Source of the DNA: Acholeplasmataceae bacterium
GTDB lineage: Bacteria; Bacillota; Negativicutes; Acidaminococcales; Acidaminococcaceae
Direction of reading: 5' to 3'
Assembly: GCA_012744295.1 (NCBI GenBank)
Contig: JAAYIB010000070.1
Coordinates: forward strand, 1 to 33,088
Length of the DNA: 33,088 nucleotides
Positions within the stretch are counted from its first letter, which is position 1, and each line of letters starts with the position of its first letter. The translations under genes and the position numbers were made by a program. This document shows, in pieces, positions 15,435 through 23,053 of the stretch. The notes below the pieces were generated by a model, which did not search any database, was not told where the DNA came from, and saw only the letters and a list, made by a program, of their open reading frames with translations.

Positions 15435-16313
15435 TTGAAAAGAACTTCATTAACGTTAATGGGTATAATAGCGCTGCTGCTTCTGGCAGCGCTTGTTTTT
15501 GACGGCTGTGGCTCCGGGAAAAAGGCTGAAAACAAAAAACTGAAGATTGCTGTGACAATTGTCCCCGAAAAGGCCTTTGTCGACGCTGTCTGCGGTGATT
15601 TGGCCGAAGTCATCGTAATGGTGCCTCCCGGTTACAGCCCCGAAAATTTTGAGCCGGGCCCGAAGCTGCTGGCGCAATTTGTCAAGGCCGATCTTTTCTT
15701 TGCCATCGGCGTCGGAACGGAGAACGCAGGACTTTTGACCAGGGCGGCCGAAGTAAAAAAGCTGAAAGTCGTCAGGCTGCAGGAGGCAGTGGCAAAAGTT
15801 TATCCGGAGATTGAAGTCGAACCGGGCGAACGCGATGAGCATATCTGGCTCTCGCCCAAAAGAGCAGAGGTTATGGTGGAAGTGATAGCAAGAGAAGCGG
15901 GCAGGGCCGATCCTGCGAACAAGAGCGCGTATGAAAGGAATGCCCGAAACTATATTGTTAAGCTTAAGGAACTCGATCGGGAGCTCAAACAGTCTTTGGC
16001 GCCGGTCAAGAACAGGAAGCTTATCGTTTTCCACCCTGCCTTCGGTTACCTGGCCGCCGATTACGGGCTGGAGATGCTCGCGCTCGAGGAGCATGGGAAA
16101 GAGGCGAGGCCGCAGCGTTTGCGGGAGCTGATAGACCTTGCGAAAAAAGAAAACATTAAGGCAATCTTTTACCAGGCGGAAAATTCCGGCAAACAGGCAA
16201 AGGCCTTTGCTGAAGAAATCGGCGGCAAAGCAGTTATGCTCGAGCCGCTTGCTTACGATTACGTCAAAAACTATCAGCAAATGGTTAAAACCATAACAGA
16301 GGTAATGCAATGA
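15435..16313 (+). CDS. znuA: Zinc ABC transporter substrate-binding lipoprotein (ZnuA/AdcA-like)
   Basis: This extracytoplasmic Zn2+-binding protein has 292 residues, start TTG 15435 with GGGAAGTG upstream. The signal peptide ends in a lipobox-like FDGC, Cys 25. Metal ligands visible in the family pattern are His in DEHIWLSP (near 135) and His in FHPAFGYLA (near 200). The first ligand position, SPH in most ZnuA proteins, reads SPENFEP here, so that His is replaced by Glu. The C-terminal Asp/His is replaced by LEPLAYDY. No His-rich loop is present. It is the first gene of a zinc-regulated operon and overlaps the ATPase start by four bases. Operon and Zur box favour zinc; manganese is less likely. 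Confidence 0.85.
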   Translation: MKRTSLTLMGIIALLLLAALVFDGCGSGKKAENKKLKIAVTIVPEKAFVDAVCGDLAEVIVMVPPGYSPENFEPGPKLLAQFVKADLFFAIGVGTENAGLLTRAAEVKKLKVVRLQEAVAKVYPEIEVEPGERDEHIWLSPKRAEVMVEVIAREAGRADPANKSAYERNARNYIVKLKELDRELKQSLAPVKNRKLIVFHPAFGYLAADYGLEMLALEEHGKEARPQRLRELIDLAKKENIKAIFYQAENSGKQAKAFAEEIGGKAVMLEPLAYDYVKNYQQMVKTITEVMQ

Positions 16314-17110
16314 GCCGGAACTCCTGTTTGACAAAAAATGAAAGAGTGGAAAAAGCTGTCGTTGTCAAAGCTTTATCCGTAAGTTATGGTGACAACCTCG
16401 CACTTGACAAGGTTTCGCTCAGTATAGAAGAGGGTGAATACCTGGGAATCATCGGCCCAAACGGAGGAGGCAAGACTACTCTGCTCAAGGCTATACTTGG
16501 ACTTGTCAAGCCTTGCGCCGGAGAGGTCCTCGTATACGGAAAGCAACCCGGCAGCGCGGGAAAACTGCTTGGCTACGTGCCGCAGGTAACAAGTCTTGAC
16601 AAGGGTTTTCCTATAACTGTGCTGCAGGTCGTTCTGACCGGAAGACTGGCGTCAGGCCTTTCCTTCTTCCATAAGTACAGCAGACTTGATAAGGAACAGG
16701 CAGAATTTATGCTTGAACGTGTAGGCATCAGCGGTTTGAAGGACAGGCTGATTTCAGAGCTTTCGGGGGGAGAGTTTCAGCGAATGCTGATTGCCCGAGC
16801 CCTTGCAACGGAGCCGAAGGCTTTGTTGCTCGACGAGCCCACAGCAAGCGTCGATGCCGCTTCGCGCGAGCAGATTTTTTCCCTCTTGCGGGAACTGAAC
16901 AAAACCATGGCGATTGTCCTGGTAACGCATGATCTCCTCGCAATTTCTTCACATGTCAAGTCGCTCGCCTGTATCAACGAGCATCTCGTTTATCACGGCG
17001 GTGCTGAAATCAATCAGAATATAGTTGAAAAACTCTACGGCTGTCCGGTAGACCTGATCGCCCACGGAGTTCCGCACAGGGTTCTGAAAGAACACGGAGA
17101 GGGTTGTTAA
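16310..17110 (+). CDS. znuC: Zinc ABC transporter ATPase
   Basis: This cytoplasmic ATPase of the zinc importer has 266 residues. It has Walker A GPNGGGKTT at 49–57, Q-loop YVPQ near 89–92, signature LSGGE at 151–155, Walker B LLLDEP at 172–177 and switch His in VTHDLLA near 204. The GPNGGGK variant and the 'GYVPQ' segment are typical of the ZnuC/MntB group. The ATG overlaps the znuA stop (ATGA). About 18 extra residues precede the conserved core, so a slightly later start such as GTG 16347 is possible. Confidence 0.92.
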   Translation: MSRNSCLTKNERVEKAVVVKALSVSYGDNLALDKVSLSIEEGEYLGIIGPNGGGKTTLLKAILGLVKPCAGEVLVYGKQPGSAGKLLGYVPQVTSLDKGFPITVLQVVLTGRLASGLSFFHKYSRLDKEQAEFMLERVGISGLKDRLISELSGGEFQRMLIARALATEPKALLLDEPTASVDAASREQIFSLLRELNKTMAIVLVTHDLLAISSHVKSLACINEHLVYHGGAEINQNIVEKLYGCPVDLIAHGVPHRVLKEHGEGC

Positions 17111-17114
17111 GCGT

Positions 17115-17936
17115 ATGCTGAAAGTGCTTTTCGAATATCAATTCATTCAAAACGCAGTATTTGCGGGAATTTTGGCCAGTATAGTATGCGGCATAATCGG
17201 CGTCATTATCGTAGAAAAGAGGCTGGTTATGATGAGCGGCGGCATCGCCCATACCTCCTACGGAGGCGTAGGCCTAGGCTATCTGTTGGGCTTTGAGCCG
17301 ATTGTCGGTGCTTTTTTCATGTCAATCCTGGCGGCCTTTGGCATCGGGTACATCAAACGGCATGGCGGCACGAAGTCCGAGGTGGCAATCGGGCTTTTCT
17401 GGTCACTGGGCATGGCGCTGGGCATATTCTTCATTGCGATGATGCCGGGTTACCCACCAGATATGTCTTCATATTTGTTCGGCAACATCCTGTCCGTGAC
17501 GCAAAGCGACCTTATGCTGATATTTACCTTGACTCTCTGTGTCGTTGCCGTTGTTTACAGTTTGTTTGATTACTGGAAAGCTTATCTCTTTGACGAGGAG
17601 TTTTCCTCTATAATCGGCATGAGAACGTCCCTGCTGGAGTACCTGCTCTTCATCCTGATTGCGCTTGCCGTGGTGGTGCTGATAAGAGTTGTCGGTATAA
17701 TCCTCGTCATGGCGCTTTTTACGGCGCCTACCGCTATTTCGGCCCTTGTTACGCGGGGGTTAAAGAACAGAATGCTTCTGGCGATTGTGCTTGGAGCCTT
17801 CTTTTGTCTGGCGGGACTCGGAATTTCCTATGCGGCGGACATCCCTTCTGGTGCCTTGATTGTTCTCTTGTCTTCTATGACGTACTTTTTTTTATACGGC
17901 GCCTTGCGTTGGAGAAAAGGTCCGCAGGAGGTATGA
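17115..17936 (+). CDS. znuB: Zinc ABC transporter permease
   Basis: This integral membrane subunit of the ABC-3 family has 273 residues and about eight helices. Family motifs: VIIVEKRLVMMSGGIAHTSYGGVGLGYLLG near 35–65 and GIILVMALFTAPTAISALVTR near 197, which carry the conserved 'sgG.aH.s..Gv' and 'lv.all..Paa.A' patterns. It starts five bases after znuC and its stop overlaps the region of the zur RBS, so the four genes form one transcription unit. Confidence 0.92.
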   Translation: MLKVLFEYQFIQNAVFAGILASIVCGIIGVIIVEKRLVMMSGGIAHTSYGGVGLGYLLGFEPIVGAFFMSILAAFGIGYIKRHGGTKSEVAIGLFWSLGMALGIFFIAMMPGYPPDMSSYLFGNILSVTQSDLMLIFTLTLCVVAVVYSLFDYWKAYLFDEEFSSIIGMRTSLLEYLLFILIALAVVVLIRVVGIILVMALFTAPTAISALVTRGLKNRMLLAIVLGAFFCLAGLGISYAADIPSGALIVLLSSMTYFFLYGALRWRKGPQEV

Positions 17937-17938
17937 CT

Positions 17939-18415
17939 ATGAACGTGGAAAAAAGCACGGAAACAAAACTGACAAGCTTCGGCATCAAAAATACTTTTCA
18001 GCGCAAGCGCGTTCTGGAAATACTTGCAGGCGCCGGACAGCCCCTGACAGTAGACGAGATTTACCTGAGGAGCAAGCAGGAGGCTGACGTTGTCAGCTTA
18101 TCCACTGTTTACAGAATCATGGAGTTATTTGCGGCCAAAGGGCTTGTTCTTAAAAACATTACTTTTGATGAAAAAAAGTACATTTATGAATTGGCGGCAA
18201 CAAGGCACAAGCACTACCTGATTTGCGCAAGCTGCAAGAAAAAGCTTGGCATCGACGACTGTCCGGTGGAGCAGTTGGAAAGGACGCTTGCCGGGCAGAC
18301 AGGCTACAAAATTGTTGGGCATAAACTCGATGTTTACGGCTACTGCCCCGCTTGTCAGCAAGCCATGGCGAAAACGGAAGGAGCAGATTCGGACGGAGCC
18401 GCTAAGACAAAATAA
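17939..18415 (+). CDS. zur: Fur-family regulator, probably zinc-responsive Zur
   Basis: This dimeric metal-dependent repressor has 158 residues. The DNA-binding winged helix is at about 15–85, with the recognition region VVSLSTVYRIMELFAAKGLV. Metal sites: RHKHYLICASCKK (His-rich plus CxxC) and a second CPAC near the end, giving a structural Cys4 zinc site. It is the last gene of the znu operon, whose promoter has a Zur-like palindrome, so self-regulation by zinc is likely. Three start codons are possible; I chose ATG 17939 because AGGAGG ends seven bases before it, whereas ATG 17933 is too close. A Lys/Asp-rich tail follows the last CxxC. Confidence 0.87.
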   Translation: MNVEKSTETKLTSFGIKNTFQRKRVLEILAGAGQPLTVDEIYLRSKQEADVVSLSTVYRIMELFAAKGLVLKNITFDEKKYIYELAATRHKHYLICASCKKKLGIDDCPVEQLERTLAGQTGYKIVGHKLDVYGYCPACQQAMAKTEGADSDGAAKTK

Positions 18416-18444
18416 AAAAGGTACCGCAAGAGCGGTACCTTTTT
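18414..18444. terminator. Bidirectional terminator between zur and the M20 gene
   Basis: AGGTACCGC (18419–18427), loop AAGA, GCGGTACCT (18432–18440), flanked by A6 on the left and T5 on the right. It serves the convergent genes on both sides. Confidence 0.92.
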
Positions 18445-18453
18445 CTATTCTCT

Positions 18454-19557
18454 TCAGCCGAGGACTTTCTTAACAACATCTTGTAGGACGTCCACACCCG
18501 TTTCAAGGGCATCAGTGTCAAAATGCATATCAGGGTGGTGGAGTCCGGGCGCGGCATTCACGCCAAGACCGAAAAATCCGGCCTTAATGGAAGGCTTGTG
18601 GCGGGGATAATAGAAGAAATCTTCACCGCCTGCGGTGGAAAATGGTTCAAGCAGAGCCCCTTCGCCCATTACCTCGGTAATTGAAGCAGCCAGGAGCGCA
18701 GTCATTTCGTCATCAAGTTCCGCCGCAGGTATACCCTTAATGAAATCGAGCTTTACGCTTGCTCCTACTGTCGCCACGCCCGCGGTCACGGCCGCGGCAA
18801 CTTTTTCCTTCAGGATATCCATCGTATCATTCTTAGCCGCACGCATGTCCCAGAAGACCTGTGCTTCTGCAGGAATGGCGTTCGTGACGCCGGAATCACA
18901 GAGAAAACGCGTAGCCTTGGCACTATAGGAAAGATTTGGGTTCAAGTGAATGGCATTGACGGCGTTAATCGCTGCCGCGGCAGCATCAATAACGTTGATG
19001 CCAAGGTGTGGCCTTGCTCCGTGGGCAGGTTTGCCGCTGATTGTCGCTGCCAGGGTGATTGATGCTGAGTAAAGCATGGCCGGAATCGCGTGTCCTTTGC
19101 TGCATTCTTCTTCCGGGCGAATATGCAGGCCAAGAATCATATCGACGTCGTCGATGGCTCCGCCCTTGATCATGGAGAGCGCACCGGCTCCCAATTCCTC
19201 GGCCGGCTGAAACAGTATTTTCAAACGACCTTTTTTTACAGCCCTGTTCTTAATGGTTTCTTCCGCTGCAGACAGTACCATCGACGAGTGGGCATCATGA
19301 CCGCAGGTATGACGAGCGCAGCGGACGCCGTCAATGACATGGCCGAGCGCGTCCATATCCGCACGCAGCGCGAGGGTCGGTCCCGGCTCGCCGCTTTCAT
19401 AAATGCCGATAACGCCCGTTGCGCCGCCGACGTTCCTTGTGACCTTAAAACCGGCTTCCTCAAGACGTTCTGCAAGATAGGCGGATGTTTTTACTTCTTC
19501 GAAACCGATTTCCGGAATTGCATGCAAATGCTCGTAATGCTTCAATACGTTTGACAA
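18454..19557 (-). CDS. M20 family amidohydrolase/aminoacylase
   Basis: This is a di-zinc amidohydrolase of 367 residues that cleaves N-acyl amino acids or small peptides. Motifs: HAIPEIGFEE at the start, catalytic-site RADMDAL near 73, the zinc ligands in HTCGHDAHSSM near 98, and the catalytic Glu in FQPAEELGAGA near 132. A dimerisation domain (GAxPHLGINVIDA) follows. I chose TTG 19557 because AGAGGTG lies six bases upstream; the frame continues to an ATG at 19638, but that would lie upstream of the promoter start. It is divergent from a YjiH/YjiG membrane pair, which suggests a shared substrate. In E. coli yjiGH neighbour the isoaspartyl dipeptidase iadA, an analogous pairing. Exact substrate unknown. 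Confidence 0.87.
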   Translation of the reverse strand: MSNVLKHYEHLHAIPEIGFEEVKTSAYLAERLEEAGFKVTRNVGGATGVIGIYESGEPGPTLALRADMDALGHVIDGVRCARHTCGHDAHSSMVLSAAEETIKNRAVKKGRLKILFQPAEELGAGALSMIKGGAIDDVDMILGLHIRPEEECSKGHAIPAMLYSASITLAATISGKPAHGARPHLGINVIDAAAAAINAVNAIHLNPNLSYSAKATRFLCDSGVTNAIPAEAQVFWDMRAAKNDTMDILKEKVAAAVTAGVATVGASVKLDFIKGIPAAELDDEMTALLAASITEVMGEGALLEPFSTAGGEDFFYYPRHKPSIKAGFFGLGVNAAPGLHHPDMHFDTDALETGVDVLQDVVKKVLG

Positions 19558-19602
19558 AACTATCACCTCTTTGATGTTTGGAAAGCTGTTACTACTTATT
19601 TG

Positions 19603-19619
19603 TGAACAATTATTGTTCA
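19603..19619. promoter_or_regulatory. Perfect operator-like palindrome downstream of the M20 promoter
   Basis: TGAACAAT-T-ATTGTTCA, arms 19603–19610 and 19612–19619. It lies just after the predicted M20 start site, a good place for a repressor. The binding protein is unknown; MarR-type repressors bind similar sequences, but that is only a guess. Confidence 0.55.
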
Positions 19620-19627
19620 GTATTGTA

Positions 19628-19656
19628 ATTGTATACAATTAAGAGCTAATAATCAA
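19628..19656 (-). promoter_or_regulatory. M20 promoter with overlapping ATTGTATACAAT palindrome
   Basis: On the minus strand TTGATT (19656–19651), 17-base spacer, TACAAT (19633–19628). The -10 is half of the perfect 12-base palindrome ATTGTATACAAT (19628–19639). Sites with a GTATAC core are typical of GntR-family regulators, so a repressor there would cover the -10. Confidence 0.65.
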
Positions 19657-19672
19657 TAAATTGTTTGGCATT

Positions 19673-19683
19673 TTGATAATCAA
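19673..19683. promoter_or_regulatory. Short palindrome TTGATAATCAA between the divergent promoters
   Basis: A perfect 11-base palindrome between the two divergent promoters. AT-rich palindromes of this length arise by chance, so a regulatory role is only a suggestion. Confidence 0.3.
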
Positions 19684-19713
19684 GTTTTTTTGAGATAAAT
19701 AAAAATAATGATA

Positions 19714-19743
19714 TTGACACAAATAAAAACTATTGCTTATAAT
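19714..19743 (+). promoter_or_regulatory. Consensus promoter of the yjiH–yjiG pair
   Basis: TTGACA (19714–19719), 18-base spacer, TATAAT (19738–19743). Both boxes are perfect. The leader is about 45 bases, with RBS AAGGGGGA. Confidence 0.85.
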
Positions 19744-19791
19744 ATTGCTTGTGTTCTGTTTACAGGTTATTAACAAAAAGGGGGAACTATT

Positions 19792-20448
19792 ATGGAACAG
19801 GAAAAGAATGAAGGCAGGATAGGCGTAGTCGCCTATATTGCCTTGGCAGTTGCAATACTGTTTTTTTCGGGATTTTTGATGAAGGTTGAAGGCATGAAGT
19901 GGTTAAGCGCTTTTGACTTCACAACCTTGACCGGAGCTTTCGGCACGATGAAGGACCCGGCAAAGAACACTTTTCTCGGAGCGGGCGGTGTAAGCGCGAA
20001 GGCAGGCTTTTTGTTCGCACTGTCATTGGCGCCGACGGTAATGCTGGCGCTTGGCGCGCTTGAAGTACTGACTCATTACGGTGCAATCCGCGCCGCGCAC
20101 AAAATGCTGACGCCTTTTCTGCAGCCTTTGTTGAGCATTCCCGGCAAGACCGGTCTTGCCCTGATTACCGACCTGCAGAGTACTGATGCCGGTGCCGCGC
20201 TGACTAAGGAATTGTATGACGAGGGCGAAATCACCAAGAAGGAACTCACAATCATGGGCGCCTGGCAGTATACCGGAGCGGGCTTGATCAACAACTATTT
20301 TGCAATCGGCTCAGCGCTCTTCTCGGTTTTGAAGGCACCGATCATCGTCCCCCTCTTTTTAATGTTTATTATGAAATTTGTCGGTGGTATGTTTGTCCGT
20401 TTCGTGCTGAATACCGTCTATAAGGAGGACTTTAGAAATGAGCAATAA
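19792..20448 (+). CDS. YjiH-like membrane protein (nucleoside-recognition/GATE domain)
   Basis: This is a polytopic membrane protein of 218 residues with about five hydrophobic segments. GATE-domain features include the conserved stretch LSIPGKTGLALITDLQSTDAGAALTKELYDEGEITKKELTI, with the loop between helices, and TGAGLINNYFAIGSALF. The family is shared with SpmA/SpmB and bacterial nucleoside transporter gates; the function of YjiH itself is unknown. It is paired with a YjiG-like gene that starts 11 bases before its stop. The divergent neighbour is an M20 peptidase, so transport or export of peptide or amino-acid products is plausible but unproven. Confidence 0.8.
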   Translation: MEQEKNEGRIGVVAYIALAVAILFFSGFLMKVEGMKWLSAFDFTTLTGAFGTMKDPAKNTFLGAGGVSAKAGFLFALSLAPTVMLALGALEVLTHYGAIRAAHKMLTPFLQPLLSIPGKTGLALITDLQSTDAGAALTKELYDEGEITKKELTIMGAWQYTGAGLINNYFAIGSALFSVLKAPIIVPLFLMFIMKFVGGMFVRFVLNTVYKEDFRNEQ

Positions 20449-20908
20449 GACAAATGATGTGAACAATAATCCTTTTGACGTTTTTGTAATCGGCGCGCGC
20501 AAGGGCTTCACGGTTGCCACCCAAAACCTTCTGCCGAACGTTTTGATGGCCTATACCATTTCGCAAATTCTGAATCTGCTTGGCGTCATGAAGTTTGTCG
20601 GCAGCATTTTCGGACCGGCGATGGGCATTTTCGGACTGCCCGGCGAGGCTATTACCGTTCTTCTTACTGCCTGGCTTTCGTCTTCCGCCGGCACCGGAAT
20701 CGCCGTCAGCCTTCTGAGCAGCGGTCAGATCAACGGAACCCACGCAACCATTCTGATTCCGGCAATTTTCCTGATGGGTTCCCAACTGCAATATATGGGA
20801 AGATTGCTTGGTGTCGCCGACGTTCCCAAGAAATACTGGCCGCTTTTGATGCTTACCAGCATTCTAAACGCCTGCGCCGCAATGCTTGTCATGAGATTTT
20901 TTGTCTAA
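20438..20908 (+). CDS. YjiG-like membrane protein (GATE domain)
   Basis: A second GATE-type membrane protein, 156 residues, with about four hydrophobic segments. The motif GPAMGIFGLPGEAITVLLTAWLSSSAGTGIAVSLLSSG near 65–100 matches the YjiG/SpmB-type signature. It overlaps the upstream gene by 11 bases and has AAGGAGGAC about eight bases before its ATG, so the two are translated together and probably form one complex. Transcription ends at a strong terminator 16 bases after the stop. Confidence 0.8.
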   Translation: MSNKTNDVNNNPFDVFVIGARKGFTVATQNLLPNVLMAYTISQILNLLGVMKFVGSIFGPAMGIFGLPGEAITVLLTAWLSSSAGTGIAVSLLSSGQINGTHATILIPAIFLMGSQLQYMGRLLGVADVPKKYWPLLMLTSILNACAAMLVMRFFV

Positions 20909-20923
20909 TCCGTAACACACACG

Positions 20924-20951
20924 ACAGAGGCGTATGCCTCTGTTTTTTTTT
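20924..20951 (+). terminator. Terminator of the yjiH–yjiG operon
   Basis: ACAGAGGC (20924–20931), loop GTAT, GCCTCTGT (20936–20943), then nine T residues. Confidence 0.93.
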
Positions 20952-21002
20952 GCGGGGTTTCCCGAAGCAAACAACTTTATCAATAAAAGACAAGATAAAT
21001 TC

Positions 21003-21031
21003 TTGACAGATAATCTTTCAGAAAATATAAT
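21003..21031 (+). promoter_or_regulatory. Consensus promoter of perR
   Basis: TTGACA (21003–21008), 17-base spacer, TATAAT (21026–21031): a perfect sigma-A promoter. A weak match to the PerR box lies downstream, TTCATATTATTCTAA at 21053–21067, overlapping the RBS region; self-regulation is possible but the site is poor. Confidence 0.85.
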
Positions 21032-21080
21032 TAAGTTTAGATGTTTATCCACTTCATATTATTCTAAGGAGGGGTTGCAA

Positions 21081-21506
21081 ATGCTTACCAGTCAGAAATT
21101 GGCGTCCGTGCTTCGTAAAAACGGCTTTAAGGTGACGCCGCAAAGGCTTGCTGTTTATGAATCACTGGCCGGCACCAAGGCCCACCCCAATGCTGAAATA
21201 TTATATAACCAGTTAAGGCCTTCTTATCCTTCGATGAGCTTCGCCACGGTCTACAAAACGGTGGAAATCTTAAGCCATTTAAATCTGATAACGGTTCTGA
21301 ATACCGGCGAAGGCAGCTCCCGCTATGACGCTGATGTCAGTATGCACTCCCATGTCCAGTGTACGAACTGCGGCAGGGTGGATGACATAGGGCCGCTCTC
21401 GGTTGCTGTGTTGGGTCAGGAGGTGGCCGCTGACACCGGCTACGAGGTTACCGGTCAGCAGTTTTATTTTTATGGTGTTTGCCCAGCATGTAGGAAGCAG
21501 AATTAA
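21081..21506 (+). CDS. perR: Peroxide-responsive regulator PerR (Fur family)
   Basis: This repressor senses H2O2 through metal-catalysed oxidation of histidines; 141 residues. The winged helix covers about 5–80 (VTPQRLAVYESL; SMSFATVYKTVEIL). Compared with B. subtilis PerR, all five regulatory metal ligands are present with a constant offset of two: H35, D83, H89, H91 and D102. The Asp at the last site favours PerR over Fur, which has Glu. Structural zinc cysteines are C94, C97, C134 and C137. ATG 21081 has AAGGAGGGG upstream; the open frame further up runs through the promoter and terminator and is not coding. Confidence 0.88.
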   Translation: MLTSQKLASVLRKNGFKVTPQRLAVYESLAGTKAHPNAEILYNQLRPSYPSMSFATVYKTVEILSHLNLITVLNTGEGSSRYDADVSMHSHVQCTNCGRVDDIGPLSVAVLGQEVAADTGYEVTGQQFYFYGVCPACRKQN

Positions 21507-21508
21507 AG

Positions 21509-21541
21509 AAGCCGGCTGAAAAGCCGGCTTTTCGCTTTTTT
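21509..21541 (+). terminator. Terminator of perR
   Basis: AAGCCGGCT (21509–21517), GAAA tetraloop, AGCCGGCTT (21522–21530), followed by a T-rich tract TTCGCTTTTTT. It starts three bases after the stop codon. Confidence 0.92.
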
Positions 21542-21565
21542 CACAAACATCTTGCCATGATTTGT

Positions 21566-21571
21566 TATAAT
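21566..21571 (+). promoter_or_regulatory. -10 element upstream of deoC
   Basis: TATAAT about 40 bases before the deoC ATG. The -35 region is weak. Confidence 0.5.
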
Positions 21572-21611
21572 AGAAGGCAGATAGTGCAGGAAAAGACAAG
21601 GGGGCAATAAG

Positions 21612-22265
21612 ATGACAAAACTTGCTCGGTATCTTGAGCACACGTTGTTAAAGCCCGAGGCAACGGTTGACGATATCATAAATCTTTGCACGGAAGCAAA
21701 AGAACACAGCCTCGGTGGCGTCTGTGTAAATCCGTGTTATGTCGCCCTGGCCAGGCACCTGCTTGCGGGTACCGGCGTTAAGGTTGTCACGGTAGCAGGC
21801 TTTCCCTTGGGGGCGACGTTTGCCGAGGTAAAGGAACTGGAGGCAATGATGGCTGCAGAGAATCATGCCGATGAGATAGATATGGTAATGAACCTCGCTG
21901 CTTTTAAAACAGGAGACTATCAGGCCGTGGAGGCGGAAATCAGGAGAGTTGTCGCCGCGGGAGCACCGTGTGCCGTCAAGGTTATCATTGAGGCCTGCCT
22001 GCTGAGCGACGAAGAGAAAATCAAGGCCTGCCGTCTGATCATTGCCGCCGGGGCTAAATTCGTTAAAACAAGCACAGGCTTTGCCAAGAGCGGAGCAACG
22101 GCGAGCGATGTTCGTCTGCTTAAAAAGGAATGTGCCGGGACGGGAGTCGGCGTAAAGGCCGCGGGAGGGATCCGTGACGCGGCAGCGGTTAGAGAAATGT
22201 TAGAAGCGGGTGCTGACCGGATTGGTACGAGCGCCGGGGCCCGTATTGCCATGGAGGACGTATGA
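21612..22265 (+). CDS. deoC: Deoxyribose-phosphate aldolase
   Basis: It cleaves 2-deoxyribose-5-phosphate to glyceraldehyde-3-phosphate and acetaldehyde in deoxynucleoside catabolism. It has 217 residues, typical of the short Gram-positive type. The Schiff-base Lys is K152 in VKTSTGF; the proton-relay pair is D90 in EIDMVMN and K182 in VGVKAAGGI. It starts an operon with walJ, htrA and rlmH, with which it has no evident metabolic link. The stop overlaps the walJ start (ATGA). Confidence 0.95.
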   Translation: MTKLARYLEHTLLKPEATVDDIINLCTEAKEHSLGGVCVNPCYVALARHLLAGTGVKVVTVAGFPLGATFAEVKELEAMMAAENHADEIDMVMNLAAFKTGDYQAVEAEIRRVVAAGAPCAVKVIIEACLLSDEEKIKACRLIIAAGAKFVKTSTGFAKSGATASDVRLLKKECAGTGVGVKAAGGIRDAAAVREMLEAGADRIGTSAGARIAMEDV

Positions 22266-23041
22266 AAGGGTCGTTTGAGGTGGCGGTACTGGCCAGCGGC
22301 AGTAAAGGCAACGCGACGGTGATCAAGGCGGGAGATACGGCATTCCTGGTCGATGCCGGCATCAGCTGTCGGCGGATTACCAACGGACTGAAGGAGTTCG
22401 GCCTGCATCCATATGACCTTTCAGGAGTTTTGATTACCCACGAGCATAAAGACCATGTCGGAGGGTTGCCGGTTCTCAGCAGAAAATACAAGCTCCCTGT
22501 TTTTGCCAATGAAAAAACCTGGCAGGCAATGGAACAGCGCAGTCAAATTGAACGATCCTGTCATAGGTTTTTGCCGGCGGATTTCTCTTTGGGCGGGATT
22601 ACGGTTTCGTCGTTCCCGGTCTCTCATGATGCCGCGAGTCCCGTTGGCTATTCCTTCATATACAAGGAAGAGAAGTGCATTTATCTAACAGACAGCGGTT
22701 TTGTCAGCGAAAGCATCAAGCTGGCGGCCCGTGATGCCGACGTTCTTATCATCGAGGCCAATCATGATGAGGAAATGCTGAAGAACGGGCCTTATCCGGC
22801 AATGCTTAAGGAACGCATTCTAAGCACCCGGGGGCACTTGTCAAATACCGCGGCAGGGTGGTTTTTGGCAAATCTGCCCAAAATGCCGCGCGAGGTTTTC
22901 CTTGCGCATTTGAGTGAAGAAAACAACCTGCCGGAACTTGCTCTGGAAACGGTGCAAAAAATTATAAACAAGTCGGGCTGTACTGTGATGCCTAAAATAT
23001 TCATAGGTTCACAGGCCGGCCTTGTCCATAATTTAGGATAA
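22262..23041 (+). CDS. walJ: Metallo-beta-lactamase fold hydrolase WalJ (YycJ/VicX)
   Basis: This cytoplasmic nuclease-like MBL protein is linked in Firmicutes to cell-wall control and to coordination of division with replication. It has 259 residues. The metal motif is THEHKDHVGG near 59–68; further ligands are in FPVSHDAASPVGY (near 116) and YLTDSGFV (near 140), with SHLS-like RGHLSNTAAGWF near 184 and FLAHLSEENN near 216. In Bacillus it is yycJ, next to htrC and rlmH, and that order is kept here although walKR are not in view. Confidence 0.9.
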   Translation: MKGSFEVAVLASGSKGNATVIKAGDTAFLVDAGISCRRITNGLKEFGLHPYDLSGVLITHEHKDHVGGLPVLSRKYKLPVFANEKTWQAMEQRSQIERSCHRFLPADFSLGGITVSSFPVSHDAASPVGYSFIYKEEKCIYLTDSGFVSESIKLAARDADVLIIEANHDEEMLKNGPYPAMLKERILSTRGHLSNTAAGWFLANLPKMPREVFLAHLSEENNLPELALETVQKIINKSGCTVMPKIFIGSQAGLVHNLG

Positions 23042-23053
23042 GGAGTGATAGCT

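Noticed and set aside
17804..17938. N-terminal extension of the zur frame inside znuB
   Set aside because: It overlaps znuB in another frame; AGGAGG is placed for ATG 17939.
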